Positions 12,561 to 26,772 of a stretch of DNA of 64,000 nt are shown here, in pieces. How positions within the stretch are numbered: the first letter of the stretch is position 1; each line of letters opens with the position of its first letter. The stretch is from assembly GCF_905475345.1 (NCBI RefSeq), contig NC_066587.1:16422558-16486557 (forward strand). The letters run 5' to 3'. The notes below the pieces were generated by a model. That model worked only from the letters and a program-made list of their open reading frames with translations, did no database searches and was not told the origin of the DNA. The DNA comes from Vespula vulgaris. Taxonomy: Eukaryota; Arthropoda; Insecta; Hymenoptera; Vespidae. The position numbers and the translations under genes are program-made.

Positions 12561-13424
12561 TTTCCTTCCTTATCCTCCGATCACATTCTCTTCTTTCTTA
12601 CATTTTCTTTTTATCTCTAACTTCATTCTAACTTTTCTATTTGAATTATAGTTTTCATTAATCTTCAATCTTTGTTCGGAGAACATTAACGTTGCTTGGA
12701 ATATCTCTTTTCGAGAGTCTGAAGATAATCGAGCGTTGTAAAATATCGAAAATAAAATACACCAATCACGTCGCAGCGATGGATGATATTTCTTCGTATA
12801 AACGTTCTTCATTGGTCGAATTTTCTTTCGTCTTCTGTTCTTTTCTTTTCTTTTCTTTTTATCCTTCCTAATGTTCGGTTAGAATTAATTAATATATTTT
12901 TTTTAATATCGTAATCTAATATCGAATTGATATTACATATATGATATTCCGAAAATGAAATGCTTCCATCCTATCTCAACAATGGTGGAAACCTCTATTT
13001 ATGGTAGATATTCATTGGTCGAATTTTTTACGTTTTCGATCATTAACTTTTTTTCGTTATAAAAGTCGAAACGAAAATTTTTAATATTCAATAAATAATA
13101 TATAAGATTAAGAATTTATATTATATTTAAGATTGTTCACCATCTCTTTTATAATATAAATTTCTATAAAGTCCCCACAAATTTTTTCTTCGCCGTTATG
13201 ATACTCTAGGAACTTTTAAGAAATCGCTTGTATCACCGAAACGCAAGAAAAAGTAAAGAAATTAAATTTCATTTTTAATTCCGAATTAAAATGAATTTTT
13301 CTATATATATATATAATTATTTATTACTTATTAAAATCTCTATAATTAATAATACCTTAAATACGTACATTAACGAAATTAGTTAAACCGAAGTTAACGT
13401 CACCGAGTTCGTACTAATAAATCG

Positions 13425-13824
13425 TGCGTAACTTCGCTCAGTACGTAACAGAATGAGCAAAGCTGATTGGCGGAGCCTCTTACCCCCACTCTTTTTTTTC
13501 CCCTACCATATCGGCACTTCTTTTGGAGCGTCGTTCGTTGTCTGTTATGTTGCGACATTAATGTATGTAGTACGTAATTACGAACGAAAAATTTGTTTAT
13601 ATTTTTTGTTCTCTTTGTGAAAGCGACGAACACGTTTGTATTTATAATTAATTCAATGAATTGATATCTTCGTAAAAATACAATCGATATAAATAAACGT
13701 AAGTGTGCATTTTTTCTTTTAATAATATTGAAAAACATAACCTCTTCAGAAAGAAATAAATTGATTTGTTTTTTGTTATCAGGTTTTTATATCCGTTGGT
13801 TATATAAATAACGGATTCGACAAA
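13425..13824 (+). promoter_or_regulatory. CRIPT promoter and 5' leader region
   Basis: A GC-richer block at 13430-13560 with an inverted CCAAT box (GATTGG, 13465-13470) precedes CRIPT by about 350 bp. A pyrimidine-rich tract ending TTATCAG at about 13781 may be the acceptor of an intron in the 5' untranslated region. The start site is not resolvable. Confidence 0.4.
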
Positions 13825-14127
13825 ATGGTTTGTGAAAAGTGCGAAAAAAAATTGGGAAAAGTTATTACACCGGATCCATGGAAATCTGGCGCTAGAAATA
13901 CAGTGGAAAGTGGTGGCCGAAAAGTTGGAGAGAATAAAGCTCTTTCGGCGAGCAAAGCTCGATTCAATCCATATACTGCAAAATTTGAGACTTGTAGAAT
14001 ATGCAGACAAAAGGTTCATCAAGTAGGTTCGCATTATTGTCAATCGTGCGCTTATAAAAAATCTATATGTGCGATGTGTGGCAAGAAGCTTATGAGTACA
14101 AAAAATTATAAGCAATCAGCTACCTAA
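13825..14127 (+). CDS. CRIPT: CRIPT, cysteine-rich PDZ-binding protein homologue
   Basis: This 100-residue protein opens MVCEKCEKKLGKVITPDPWK and carries the CxxC pairs that define CRIPT: C3/C6, then CRIC, the SHYCQSC(A)YKK segment and CAMC near the C-terminus. Human CRIPT has 101 residues and the same order, so this is full length. The family is a small zinc-binding protein first described as a ligand of PSD-95 PDZ domains; it is also conserved as a spliceosome-associated factor. The coding frame here is uninterrupted, whereas vertebrate CRIPT has several exons. The last residues are YKQSAT rather than the mammalian class I PDZ ligand ending in Val, so PDZ binding may not hold here. It converges on the PDZ-protein gene on the other strand. 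Confidence 0.96.
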   Translation: MVCEKCEKKLGKVITPDPWKSGARNTVESGGRKVGENKALSASKARFNPYTAKFETCRICRQKVHQVGSHYCQSCAYKKSICAMCGKKLMSTKNYKQSAT

Positions 14128-16939
14128 AGTTAACTAGCTTTATAAGAAATGTCTTGCGAAATAAGTGATCATGTTTTTATATGTATAAAATCATACATAT
14201 AAAAAACGGAGCAAAATATGAAAAGTATTTTCGAACCTATCTTTCATGTCTTCTAATTACAAATAATAATATTATGTATTTATATATACATGGAATGTTT
14301 TAGTTTGGTAATGTTTCATCTCTCTAGAAGTTTATTTAAATGATTTGATGATATAACCAATGACTGAATATTAAAAATATTAATATTTCTATATATTAGC
14401 ATGCACAAATGTAAATGTTATTATACAAAACAGAAATGAACAAAGATAAAATTTAGAATTAAAAAAAATAAAAAATGGATTCTGTGTTATATAAAAAAAA
14501 AAAAAAAAAAAAGAAAGAAAGAAAGAAAGAAAAAGAAAATCTTTGTCTCAATCTTTTATAATATTGTCATATCATACTCTTTTGACGTATTTATATCTAA
14601 ATACCTATGCACACAGACGAGTACAATAAGAGGTAGTAATATAAGTTTGCATTGTATTTGGATTTTATCATAATATATATACTTGTTTTATATCTGTGAT
14701 ATTAAAAATCTTATAATTACGTTATAAATGATAATACTTATTTAATCCTTTAACACTTTAATTGCATATTATATTCTATAAGAGATATTTTGTTTAAATT
14801 TCTTTTCAGTTCATATAAAATTATTCTGTACAACAAGAACAAAGTACATTACTGAATTTAGATAACTATAATATAGTAAAAGTAAAAGTTGAATTAGATA
14901 TAATTTGTTTAGCTTTCAAAAAATAACAATATTGTTACAAAAAACAACTTGTGTAAAATATAAAAATATATTTCTATTGCACCAACTTCTATATCTAAAG
15001 AAAAATGTACACTTTGTTAATTAAAAATTTATACATATTTTAATGAGTTATGTTATAAACAAAATTAATATATTCATTGTGCAAAATAAGTTACTATATA
15101 GAATTTATCTCTTTTTTTCAAATATTAATAACATGTTTGTATAACATAAAAAAGTGATCTGTTTTGATGTACCGATGTAATTAATTAAAAAAAAAAAAAA
15201 AAAAAAATATTGACAATTGTTATTCTGAAAGTAATCTTTACAAAATATAATCAAACATAAAACACACTCTTTTTTTTATCTTCTTATACATTTTGAGTAT
15301 TTACTTTTTCTGAATAAGTAATGAGTAGTCATAGATAGAATTTGTTACAGCGTACATCTTTTCGTTTTTCTTTACATTTGTAATTATTATCTATCTTTTT
15401 ATTTTAAAATGCAGAATATAACGATATCTTCGCGTTACGTTCTATATATAACTATATCAACAGCAGCAATATATTTTCATTTCTGGTTTACACTTATTTA
15501 CATCATTTTATTTTGTTGCTAATCATATAATACAATATATATCTTTTTTATAATTGGTATATTAAATTGGAAAACATTTTGCTTTGATAAATTTTCCATC
15601 TTTTCTCTTTCCCTAAATAGAAAATATTTTTAATTAAGAAAAAAATTAATTATAAAAGAACGTATGATTTTGCAACTCTATAAAACATTAAAATTGATCA
15701 GTGACAAAGTAAAAATATAATGGAACTTATAAACTATAAACCCCATTACCAATATTGAAAAGAATAGCTGTACAAACTAATATCTCACTTACAGATCATT
15801 CTCTTAAAATTTGACTTTGTTCACACCATAAAAACTTGTATACGCAATATATAGGAAACGAAAGATTTGATTATACAAATGTTGTTATTAAATTCTTACA
15901 AAAATAGATTCATTTAAAATTGTAATCAATATATATATGTACATAATATAATAATACTTAACAGAAGATCTTATATAAACAATTTGTGCAATTTTTCTGT
16001 GCACATTGTCTGTTGATTTTTTTCTCAGTTTAATCTTTTTTAAATAACTTTTCAAATTCTAATATCTCCTGTGCTATATACTTATTCATTGCCACATAAA
16101 TGATTATTTATGGCACATGACATTATCATTTGTTTTCATGTCTTTTTTTGTGTGCCGAATATTTTTTATACATATTTTCTCAACATATCCTTCCTTTATA
16201 TCTTCCTTTTACAGATCAGTCAATAAATAAAAGTTATCATTGATATTAAAACAAAAACTAAAACGAAAAAGACTTAAATTATTTAATACTAAGTACTATC
16301 GAAAATAAAATGTAAAACCGCCTATTGTTATTAATTTTTTTTTCTGTTTTTCTTTTTTTCTTTTTTTTTTCAATAAACAAGCAGTACTATTTCTACACGC
16401 ATTTTTTTAATCATGATTTGAAAGAATTTCTACTTCTAATAATAAAATAATAAAATATTTTTCACCGATCATTCTCACGTGAGATTATTAAACTTTACAC
16501 GCATTCGTACAGAAACTCATATAAATGCAGACTCTTATTATCGTGACTCAATATTATTTAAATACAAAAATATACTTCATTGTGCTAAAATATTATTTAT
16601 CAATATTCTGACATTCAGAGAGTTCTCAGTTCTCATAAAGTATTACTTTCAGATATTCGCATTCCTGAGTATACTTATATTTCCTTTTTTTTTTCCTTTT
16701 TCTTTTTTTTTTTGTCAAATAAACATTTGAGTACAGGCACCATAAGACGACATATCAATAATGATTTTTTTAATCACTAGAAGAAAATCTAATTGATATA
16801 ATATTTTCAAATTTGTTACTACTTTTTTCCTTACATATACAATACTTTTACATTGATCCAATCTTTGATCATTGTTGCATGATCTAAAAAAGACAAAAAA
16901 GAAATTTCAAACTCATCCATCTCTTTCAAAGATGTATTC
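14128..16939. other. Converging 3' untranslated regions
   Basis: This AT-rich stretch with poly-A/T runs (about 14491-14512, 15184-15206) has no coding frame of note. It lies between the CRIPT stop (+) and the stop of the PDZ-protein gene (-), so it presumably holds both 3' UTRs. Individual polyadenylation sites cannot be chosen by eye among many A/T-rich hexamers. Confidence 0.5.
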
Positions 16940-19900
16940 CTACTGATGTATCATTTTATCATCTCCAGAAGATAACATAATATTCGTAACAGATTGTGGC
17001 TGACTACTACCATTGCCCCATCGATTTTGATCCTTATTATCACCTAAGAAGATCCAATGTTCAAACTTTTTATTAGCAGCTTCGGATTGTTTCTCATCAG
17101 CAAGATTGATATCAGTTGTTTGTGAATCCTTGCCAGTCGTAGATTTATATTCCGATACATAAACTACATGCTTCTCCGTTTTATCCTCTTTAGCCATTTT
17201 CGTTATGTCCGATCTTCTAGGAGGAACTGGTGGTTTTTTTCCAGACGTTGGTTTCCCATTGGATGTTACAGTGATCTCATGATGAGTTAACTTTCTAGCT
17301 TCACCGTTATTCCCCGTAACGGGGTGTACATCTTCGCTTTCACTATCAAGATCATGAATATTGTCTCTGTTAGCTGAAACCTTGATTTCTGTAATATACG
17401 TCATCTTTTGTGGACTGTTCGGCATCGGTGTACTTGGTAAAGGTGGACGACTTTCTGATTCCTGTAAATTATAATCAATAGATTCCCTAACGAGTCCACT
17501 ATCTTCACTGTTCTCTCCACTGGAGACACTAACGTTACTGATATTATGTCTATCGTTGTTAGGAGATGAGAGATTCTTGCTGTTGACAGTGACGTTAGAT
17601 CCAAATTCATATTCATCTTCTTCCTCCTCTTCCTCCTCCTCTTCTTCCTCTCTCTCATCATCTCGCCCGAGTTTTTTGTTATTGGAAACACCAACATTAC
17701 GTTTCGTAAACTGTGAGTCGAGCAGTGGTTCCATAGGAGATTTGGACTTCACCGGTGAATATCTTTCGCGTTGATCGGACTTCTCTTCGAATTTCGATCT
17801 ATGCACGTGGAAGGTTGAAACCGAATGTTCCTTGTTATCGGCATTGAACTCGTTGGATTTAAGTTCTTGCATCTTCGAGACCTCTGCTTCGGATTTGGAA
17901 AAGTGAACTTTGGAATGCGTTGGAGTGGAAGATCGTCCAACCCCACTCAGTTCTTTTACATTTGTAGAATGAACGGATTCGAAGCTCTTGTCTTCTAGCG
18001 TCGATTGCCTGTTACGTTCTTGGGAATCGTTATGATACCTCTTGTCCTTAATAGGTTCAATGGAATGTCTTTTACAGTTGTGCTCGTGCTGTCCATATTT
18101 TTCCTCGCAACCACGACATTTTTTATCAACGAGAATCTTCGTTATTGGTTCTTCAATGACTGCTTTTTTACCAGCATAAAACGTCGCATCGTTTGACAAA
18201 CGTGAACTTTCCTCCCTCCATTCGTCCAAACGCGTCAAATTAATTTTCGTAGATTCGTTAGAAACGGTCGGTGATTTACTGGCGTGCATCTCGAAATAAC
18301 GCAAGGCTCTATTGAAATCCTCGTTGACGGGACTCTCATCATAATCATTTTCCTCGACTACGACGGCCGCATCGTCTTCATCATCGTCATTCGACAATGG
18401 TTTAGCTTGCCTGAAATCTAATTCCATCTCCTCCAACGTTGGACTCTTAACAACCATACCGTCGTTTACGATTCTAGCCAAAGAATTATCCTCGTCGGGA
18501 TTGAACATTCTCTCGGCGTGTATAAATTCTTGGGTTAGACGTTTGCTCAGAGGCAAATTGTACAGCTCTATACTCGTTTCGTTAACATCAGTCTCAATGT
18601 CGTCCAATCTTTCATTAGCTACCGGGGAGAGTAATTCGTCCTTCAGTTTTATTTCTACGGCTGACTTTGATCTCTCCAAAGTACTGTTACTCTTTTTACG
18701 TGTCCTTGGCTTTTTAGATCTATCATCTTCCTCTTCCTTGGTCCAAAGAACGTCCTCCAGAGTGCCCCATTCGTTCGACTTCTTCAATTTACATTTATCA
18801 AAAGTATCAATCTGATCCAACTTGGTCAGATCCTCGGTGGACTCGTTTATATCCTCCGGTGGTAATGGGGCCTTCCTTTTTTTCGCACCGGTATCAGTCA
18901 TATCAAGACTCTGAGCCCTTTCCAATGGGGTCGACGTTTTGCTCTCGTACTTTGACAAATCACCCAGACTCGCGGCTTTTCTGTAAACGTCATCTTCCTC
19001 GTCGTCGTTCACCTCAGGTACGGGTGTACGATGAATCGTTATATCAGCAGGATTCAACTCGATCGTAGTAAAACTATTCTGAACCTCGCTGTCCGTATCC
19101 GACTCGGAATTTCTTCTATGAACAATATGACTTTCGAGCCTAGGCCTACGTAATTCCGTGTCATCCGTAATATCCCTAACCTTGTTCACATAATCGCTCA
19201 ATGATTCGGTATAATCCGCGATACTGTCGATTGCGTCCTCCTTCTCAAGATCGTGCGATCTAGACGGCGACACGATCTTCTTTACAGGCGTAACAACGTC
19301 CGGCGGCTCGTTGTTGGAATTATTAGTTTTCGGAGGTGCCGGTGCTTTTCTCTTATTTTTTGGAGGACTTTTAAGATCCTCGATGTCGTTCGAATCCTGC
19401 GAAAAGACTTTTGGCGAATTCAATAACTCCGAACTGTTTTTCCTGTTTCTACGGGCAGCCATTGCCGCGTTGTGAACTTCGGCAGGTACCTCCGAAGGTA
19501 TTGTTATCGATTCGCTCGTAGATTTATCAGGATTGTCTAATACATCAATACCATTCATTTCCAAGGTTCGCTTGTTCGATTTCAAAATGTTCGACAAATT
19601 TTCCGTACGCTGTTGCGGTTCCGCCGAACGAACTTTATTAAGATTTTCTGACGTTCCGTCGGTTACGTTAACGCTCGTGCTGCCGCTGCTGCTGGACATG
19701 TGTTTCTCAACGTCCATCTTTTTCGAATGCCTTCGTTCCAAATTCGTGTTATGCTCGTTCTGATTTTCGATACGGTGAACGGTACCGTCCAGCGCTGGCA
19801 ATACCTTTATACCAAATTTATGATGATTGTTTTTTGCTTCGTCGTGACGTCTCTCCAAAGTATGACTACCCGGAGTCGATTTCGATGATTTCAACGTCGA

Positions 19901-20199
19901 ATTCATCGTCGAGTAATTCGAACCCACTGACTCGTTAGGATCGGCTATGAACAATCTCTTGGCTGAACTCTTGTGAGCCTGCGATAACTCTGGGATCGAT
20001 TGACTTCTGTAAAGCGGATGACATATTCTTGTTGGACTAGGACCTACGGTCTTCTTCAACAAGGTCGCTGGCTTTGAACCGGTACCACCGCTCTCTACTT
20101 CCAATTCAACGTCGTATGGAGATGCATAACTCAAAATCGTCAGTGCATCTTCGTAGACCATGTTACGGAAGCTAATTTTCACGCTTGCTATCCGATCAC
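16940..20199 (-). CDS. Exon 4 of the PDZ membrane scaffold (PDZ second half plus disordered tail, stop)
   Basis: The acceptor TTTTCTCAG lies at 20201-20200, and the exon begins with the last two bases of a Gly codon. It encodes DRIASVKISFRNMVYEDAL and onward, then about 1050 residues without globular signature: many Ser/Glu/Asp/Lys, repeated RKAPxPP motifs, SRPPLPSTP, a Glu run at about 17610-17650, and a KKPPVPPRR SH3-type site at about 17216-17245. The stop TAG is at 16942-16940. A 3.26 kb uninterrupted coding exon for a disordered tail is the architecture also seen in AHNAK, though the AHNAK repeat unit itself is absent. Confidence 0.9.
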
Positions 20200-23100
20200 C
20201 TGAGAAAATTAACAAATAACATAGTTCATTCGTTAATATATTTTTTAATTGTACTTAAACGTATTATAAAAAATCTCGTATGTGTACGTCAGAACAAATA
20301 AATACGGGCAATAAGTAATTTAGAAAATCGATCATATCTGTTATATGCTTCGAAAGTTTTTCCAAGTGATTGTATAAATCCATCATTCTTTTTCTCGTGA
20401 CTTTTTAGGCTAATTTTTGTCGTTGTTCGTTTTTTTTTTCGATCAAATATTTTATCAGTATTATAAACAAACGATTCGTACTTGTAATAAAACATCAATA
20501 CGCGATATGAGCGACGCAATCCCGATACTTAATTATTTATACTTGGATCATTTATTTTATACAAACATTTACCATTAATTAATAATGAAAATATCGATCA
20601 AATAAACAAAAGTGTCATATTTTCTATTTTCCACTGTATGTTTACATACACGTAGAATTAATGAAATTTCACTCTTTTATTTGTAAAAGAAAAAGAAGAA
20701 TCTAGGTATATAGATCATTCTCACGGAAGAGAATAAAAGAGATTCAAGTCACTCCAAATCAAGTCATTCTAAAACCCTACGTGATATTATGAATTTAATT
20801 GTGCTATTCGTTCGAAAGAAAGTATGTTTACCATTGTTTTGATATTCTCGTTCAAGCGAAAAAAAAAAAATTAGACCGTATCGCATTTATAATAAAATCA
20901 GACGTACTTAATTATTTACATAATCGTAAATTATAAACACAGGACAAAATGTTTATCACAGATTAATAAAAAATATTGGACAATTAAATAAAAGTGATAT
21001 TTATAGTGATTCGTTCTATTTGACGATCAATGATTAATATAAAATTGGAAATAATGAACCGATGAATCGATTCAACTAACTTGAACTGAATCAATTTAGA
21101 ATGAATCAATTCTTTGATCGTTTAAACTGATATAAGTTTGTCTATCGAATTATCTATTCTCCTAAATAAAAAAGAAAAAGAATAGAAAAATAATAATTAC
21201 CAGGATGTATTCGGCCAGATTCTGAGGCTGGTCCACGATGGAGAAGATCTTTAACGAAGATCCCTTCTCTCATATTTCCGCAAACGTTGAATCCAAGTCC
21301 GGTGAAATCACGACTCCTTAAACTGACTACACTGACTCTGGTAGCTTTTGGCTGTTAACAGGTTAACGATAAAAATAGATGATTAAAATTAAAAAACCAT
21401 TAAATAAACATTTCTTACTTTATATCGATTTCACCCAGTTTTCTTTCTTTCTTGTTTCTTTTTTTTTTGCAATCGATAAAATTAAAAAGATGATTAGAAG
21501 ACTCCTTAGATATATTACATTCTCGTTTCACGAAATTCTAAACGTATTTTGAATGACTCTGCGACGAATTGGTATCAACAAGTGACCCTTGTATGCATTC
21601 TCTTGTATGTAGATAAATATATACACACACACACATACACACATACGTAAGTATATAAGTTATCCAACATAACAACAACGGTCTCGTGTCTCTACGTATA
21701 AACACAGTTAAGATATATTAGTATATGCATGTATTGAGAACATCGATGGGGTGAGAAAGCGATAGGGGTTCGTTTCACGTCATAATATCCGTGTGTTCCA
21801 TTCGATACCTTATTCGATAATAATCGACACCGATTTTACATAAATTTTTTTTCCTTCTCTCTCTCCTTTCTTTCTTTCTTTTTTTTTTTTATTCATTAAC
21901 TCGATGAAATCTGATGTTAACGAATACCCTATAACAAAGCAACGTCGAGAGCGATCGTATTGAACGATCGATTTACTATTTTTTTATTTAAAAAAAAAAA
22001 AAACATATATATAAGTAGAGCTTACACCAAGGCACGAGTCATCTAAGGTTCTCCTTTTATCGTTACGATTGGTCGAGCCAATTCCCAACGACGTCCATGG
22101 TGTCGACCAACGTGTCGAATCCTTAGCAGGAGTATCAGGGACCATTGATATCGATCTATCCGCTGAAATCCTTCCAACTGCTGGTGTGGCATCTTTGAAA
22201 CAAGGATTGTCAAAGGCATATGCATCCTCGACGATCTCTGGATCCGTCACCAACACCAAATGTTTACCTGCGTACATATATATCTATATATGTAATAAAA
22301 ATATACATTGTGTCGGTATAAGAAAGAAATCAATTTTTGAAAGATTGCTTTCAAAAAGAAACAAATCGATTGCTAATCAATAATTCATGTTATGTGAGAA
22401 ATTATTTCATGATATTCGTCTCTTACTCGTTTAAAAATCCAAACGACATTTGACGGAGAGAAATTGAAATCTGCCGACATTTCGAAATGGTTTTTCTTTT
22501 ACTTTTTTACTTATTTATTATTGTTATTATTAGTTTTTGTTTTGTTTTGTTTTGTTTTTAATAGGAAAAGAGATCTTAGTGGAGTTCATTATTTTATCGT
22601 TTATTTTTAACGACAACTTGAGTACCTTTTAAAGACCCTCGGCTAATGATAGAAGTATACGTAAATCACTTTTCGATTGATTAGAATTCTGAGTGCTAAT
22701 CTTTGATATTTTATTTTTAGATTGCATATGCATGTACAATGAATATATAATAAACATATAATAGAATATATATATATAATAAATATATAATAGAAATGAT
22801 AGAAAAGATAATTACATTGTATGTTAAATTACATTGAACGTTATCATTTTTTTCATTCTTTAAATACTTATATAAATTTGATTAAGAATTAAACTCGATT
22901 AGAACGATTGATAAATTATTGAAATTTTCTCCTAAAAAAATTATTTGACGTGTCTAAAAAAAAAAATAAAGAATATTCTCTTTCATTGGGGGGAAAAAAA
23001 AGAAAAAAAAAAAAAAACCTTTCCTTCTCGGTTCAATGAAACGACGGACGGATTTCCAGAAGAAAATTCGCCGGAAATTAACGCCGATCTTTCGTCCACT

Positions 23101-23457
23101 TTTCACCGGCATTTCTATCTTCACGTTTGATGAACTCGAACGGAATCGTCACCGAGCCGATGAAGACGAAGACGAAGACGAAGACGACGACAATGACAAT
23201 GACAACAACGACGAAACGTGATTCATATTAATCGTAAGTAGAAGTACTTATGGCTCAGGTAGCACGACTAATATATAACGTAATTCCATGTTTGGTATAC
23301 ATATCGACAGGAAGGAAACGCATTCTTTAGCAAACACCAACACCAACATGCAAAATATGTTTATGTGTGACACGTAGAACGTATATCTCTACATATATGT
23401 ATATCCTTGATGATGTTCGTTGCTTCTAACGAATATTTATCACTTGATCTTACACAC

Positions 23458-23497
<40 letters not shown>

Positions 23498-24242
23498 AAA
23501 TTTAATGAATTATATATAGAATGTTCGAAGAAAAGATGTGAATACATTTTTATTTTATTAAGTAGAAGATTGGCCCAAAAGTTCTTAGTTTGATTAGAAA
23601 GATCTTACCAGGTGCGATTTTTTCTTTTTTTTTTTGAATTAATTTTACAGAAACAAATTTTTTTCGATATTTTTTTAAGAAGTCTTTTTTATTCGTCAAA
23701 TCGTGCAACGACAAGCTTTAAAATATCACGAGAAAGAGTTATTGATTTTTAAAATTGCCTACGAAATTGTGACGCACCCCTATAGATGATGCACAACAAT
23801 TTCCTGCAATTATTTAAATATTCTTTTGAAAGATACTCTACGTTTAATATATATTATATTTATTTATTTAATTATTATATATATATATATAATAAATTCA
23901 CGAAACGTAGATAGAAATAATAGTTGCATATTTACCTGCTGAACGCATCAGTTTAAATATTATACATGTACCCGCACATACCATAGTTCATCTTACGTAA
24001 CTTGCATTCAGTCGGCTAATCATGCTTGGTATGCACGATCGATGACTCTCCGTTGAATAAAAAAAGAGGGGAAAGAAGAGTGAGTGAGAGAGATAGACAC
24101 AGAAGAAAATAGAGAGGAGGATTAGGAAGTAGTAGTGAAGGAGGAGGAGGAAGAGGAGGAGGAGTGGGGAGAAAAAAAAAAGTTGGAAAGATGAACGCCC
24201 ACAGGAATTTTCTTCGAGGAATGTCCATGTTGTTTTTTATTT

Positions 24243-24298
<56 letters not shown>

Positions 24299-26727
24299 AT
24301 CTATCTATCTCTCTGTCTCTGTCTCTTCTGTCTTTTTATGGCTACTACGATATAAAAACTACGATTGAACGAACAGGCGTGTGAGATCGATTACAATAGA
24401 AGTTGTTTAGAATGAGGATGGTAGCAACATGCAGGTGGGTCGTTCAGCCATCGATATTGCAAGAACTCGATATATATTATAGTATCTATTGTTAGAGTTA
24501 GTTAAAGAATGTTGAAGGTAAAATAATAAGAATTAAAGTGCAACGAGCTGAGACGCAAAGATATTAGGAAAAAAAAAAAGGAAATTATTTCCGAGTTAAT
24601 TATGATTAATTATAAATGATTAGGCGAAGTTCGTTCTTTAATGAATCGTTTTTATAAATCGTTTTTATAATAATTAGAAATATTTAACGAGTTTTCTTAT
24701 ACAATTAGAAAATTTATAACAATTGATAATTTATACAAGAAGAACAAGAATTATTTTATTCTTCGTTTCAAATATTTCTTTTATGCAAACTATAAGTTCA
24801 AATTTCATATGTAATTATATATTACATAGTTGTTCGTTCAATCTTTATTTAGAAACAAAATTATATATATATATATATAATAGCAATTAATAAATTATAT
24901 AAATTATTTGTCAAATACAATATATATTTTTTTATATCAACAATTAATATTGAATAAACAGAAAAATTAAAAAAAAAAAAATACATCATTCTCTATATGT
25001 TTCTTTTATATAAAATCTTTCTATTAAAATTTTTATAAACATTTCTACACCCATGGAAAATAAAGATGATGAATTAAGTACGTTAATTTGATAAAGTTTT
25101 TTTACAGATAGAAAAATTAAATGATAAACATTAACATATTATCACTGCACGCGATGCATGTGATGTCATAAAAAAAAATGGACTCTGTTTATTCTCAATC
25201 CTTACGATCATTATTACCAGACGTTCTCACGAGGTCTGCCTGTCACGCGTGCATCGATGACATACTCCGAGAGTAAACAAGCAAGTTACCAAGTGCATGC
25301 GTCTTATTTCTTTTTAAAGAGTGCACCGTCCTCGATGCAGCTGTATCTTTTTTTTCAAACTCAACAACGATTTCAAATATTATACAATGAATAAATATAT
25401 ATATATATATATACACACGCACGCACGCACGCACACATATACAATTTAAACGGAAAGAGAACGAAATTAATAGCGTTTCTCATATTTTCGTACCACATGT
25501 GATTTTTGCTAATTAACTGTGATGTGTTAATTAAACTCCGAAGCAATTTAGTGTTTTCTCTTTCGAAACGAACATGTCAACGAATTAAAAGGAAAGAAAA
25601 ACAGAAAAGAAAAATTAACAAAGAAAATAATGACTTCTTTTTTTTTTTTGAATATTAAATTTACGCTAAAGTTCAACAATTAATTTTAACGATAACGCGA
25701 CGCGTAATTTTAAATTCCTTTACGACGACGTTGATTGAGAAAATAAGTGAAGAGAAATGAAAAAAAAAAAAGATCTATGAACAATTTTTTCAACCGATTT
25801 ACATTATATTATTATATTATGCAATTAATTTCAGTGATGCAATTTAAAGTGATTGAGTTTTTAATGGAATAAATAAAGAACAAATAGATGGATCTACGAA
25901 TCATTTCTTTTTTTTTCTTGTTTACATGTTAGCTCAAAAGTTACGCAATTAATTGCGAGTGATAAAAATGATGCAATTTAAAATCGATTTCGTTTTGTTA
26001 ATGAGGGGGAATAATATCTTTTCAAAAATCACGAGTCTTGATTGACTTTAGCAAGAACGACGGAATCATAACAAACGTGAGTATATGTAGTACCTTGTTA
26101 GGATGATACTAATGCAAACGTAGAGAACTATGAATACGACGATAACCGGTGTAGCTGGTTTGAAATGTTGCAAATGCATCGCATGCAATAAGTCGAGGAA
26201 TGCGGGTTCCTCGATATGCTGAAAAAGGAACATTATTTTTTTTTCATATTCCTTCGAATTAAAGGAAAAAAGAAAAAGAAGAGGAAGAAGAAAAAGAGAA
26301 AGAGGGAAAGAGAAAAATATATAATAAAAAGTATGTATAGAGAATTAGGACGAAAGACGAAGACACGAAGTGTAAGCTGTAAACAAATATATATGCTGAC
26401 TGAATCGGTAAGTGAAAGTGTTTGAAGAGGAACGTTACACAACGCATATCGATGAGAAGAGTTCATTTATACTGATTATGATCCACATGGATTTAACACG
26501 TTAAATTTGAGAAGATCTTTCATCGAGATGTAGGAGGATAAAGTCGTTTAAAATTATAAAGAAAATTATTACTAAAGGAAAAAAAAAAGACAAGGCGTAA
26601 CTAATTATTCTCATAATTTACAACCATAATCGAAATATGTCTTGATTATGATCCACAATGATTTAGATTCATGTTGGATTTTAAAAGATCTTTCATCGAG
26701 ATCACAGAGAGATAAAGTCACTCGAAG

Positions 26728-26772
<45 letters not shown>

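Noticed and set aside
17401..19888. Several 60-100 codon ORFs on both strands within 16940-20199
   Set aside because: Shadows of the long minus-strand coding exon of the PDZ scaffold.
26090..26221. Using the 26.1 kb membrane segment as an alternative TM exon of the PDZ scaffold
   Set aside because: The open frame ends with two bases at the GT after LTR, whereas exon 2 needs one; joining gives an immediate stop (G-TAA).
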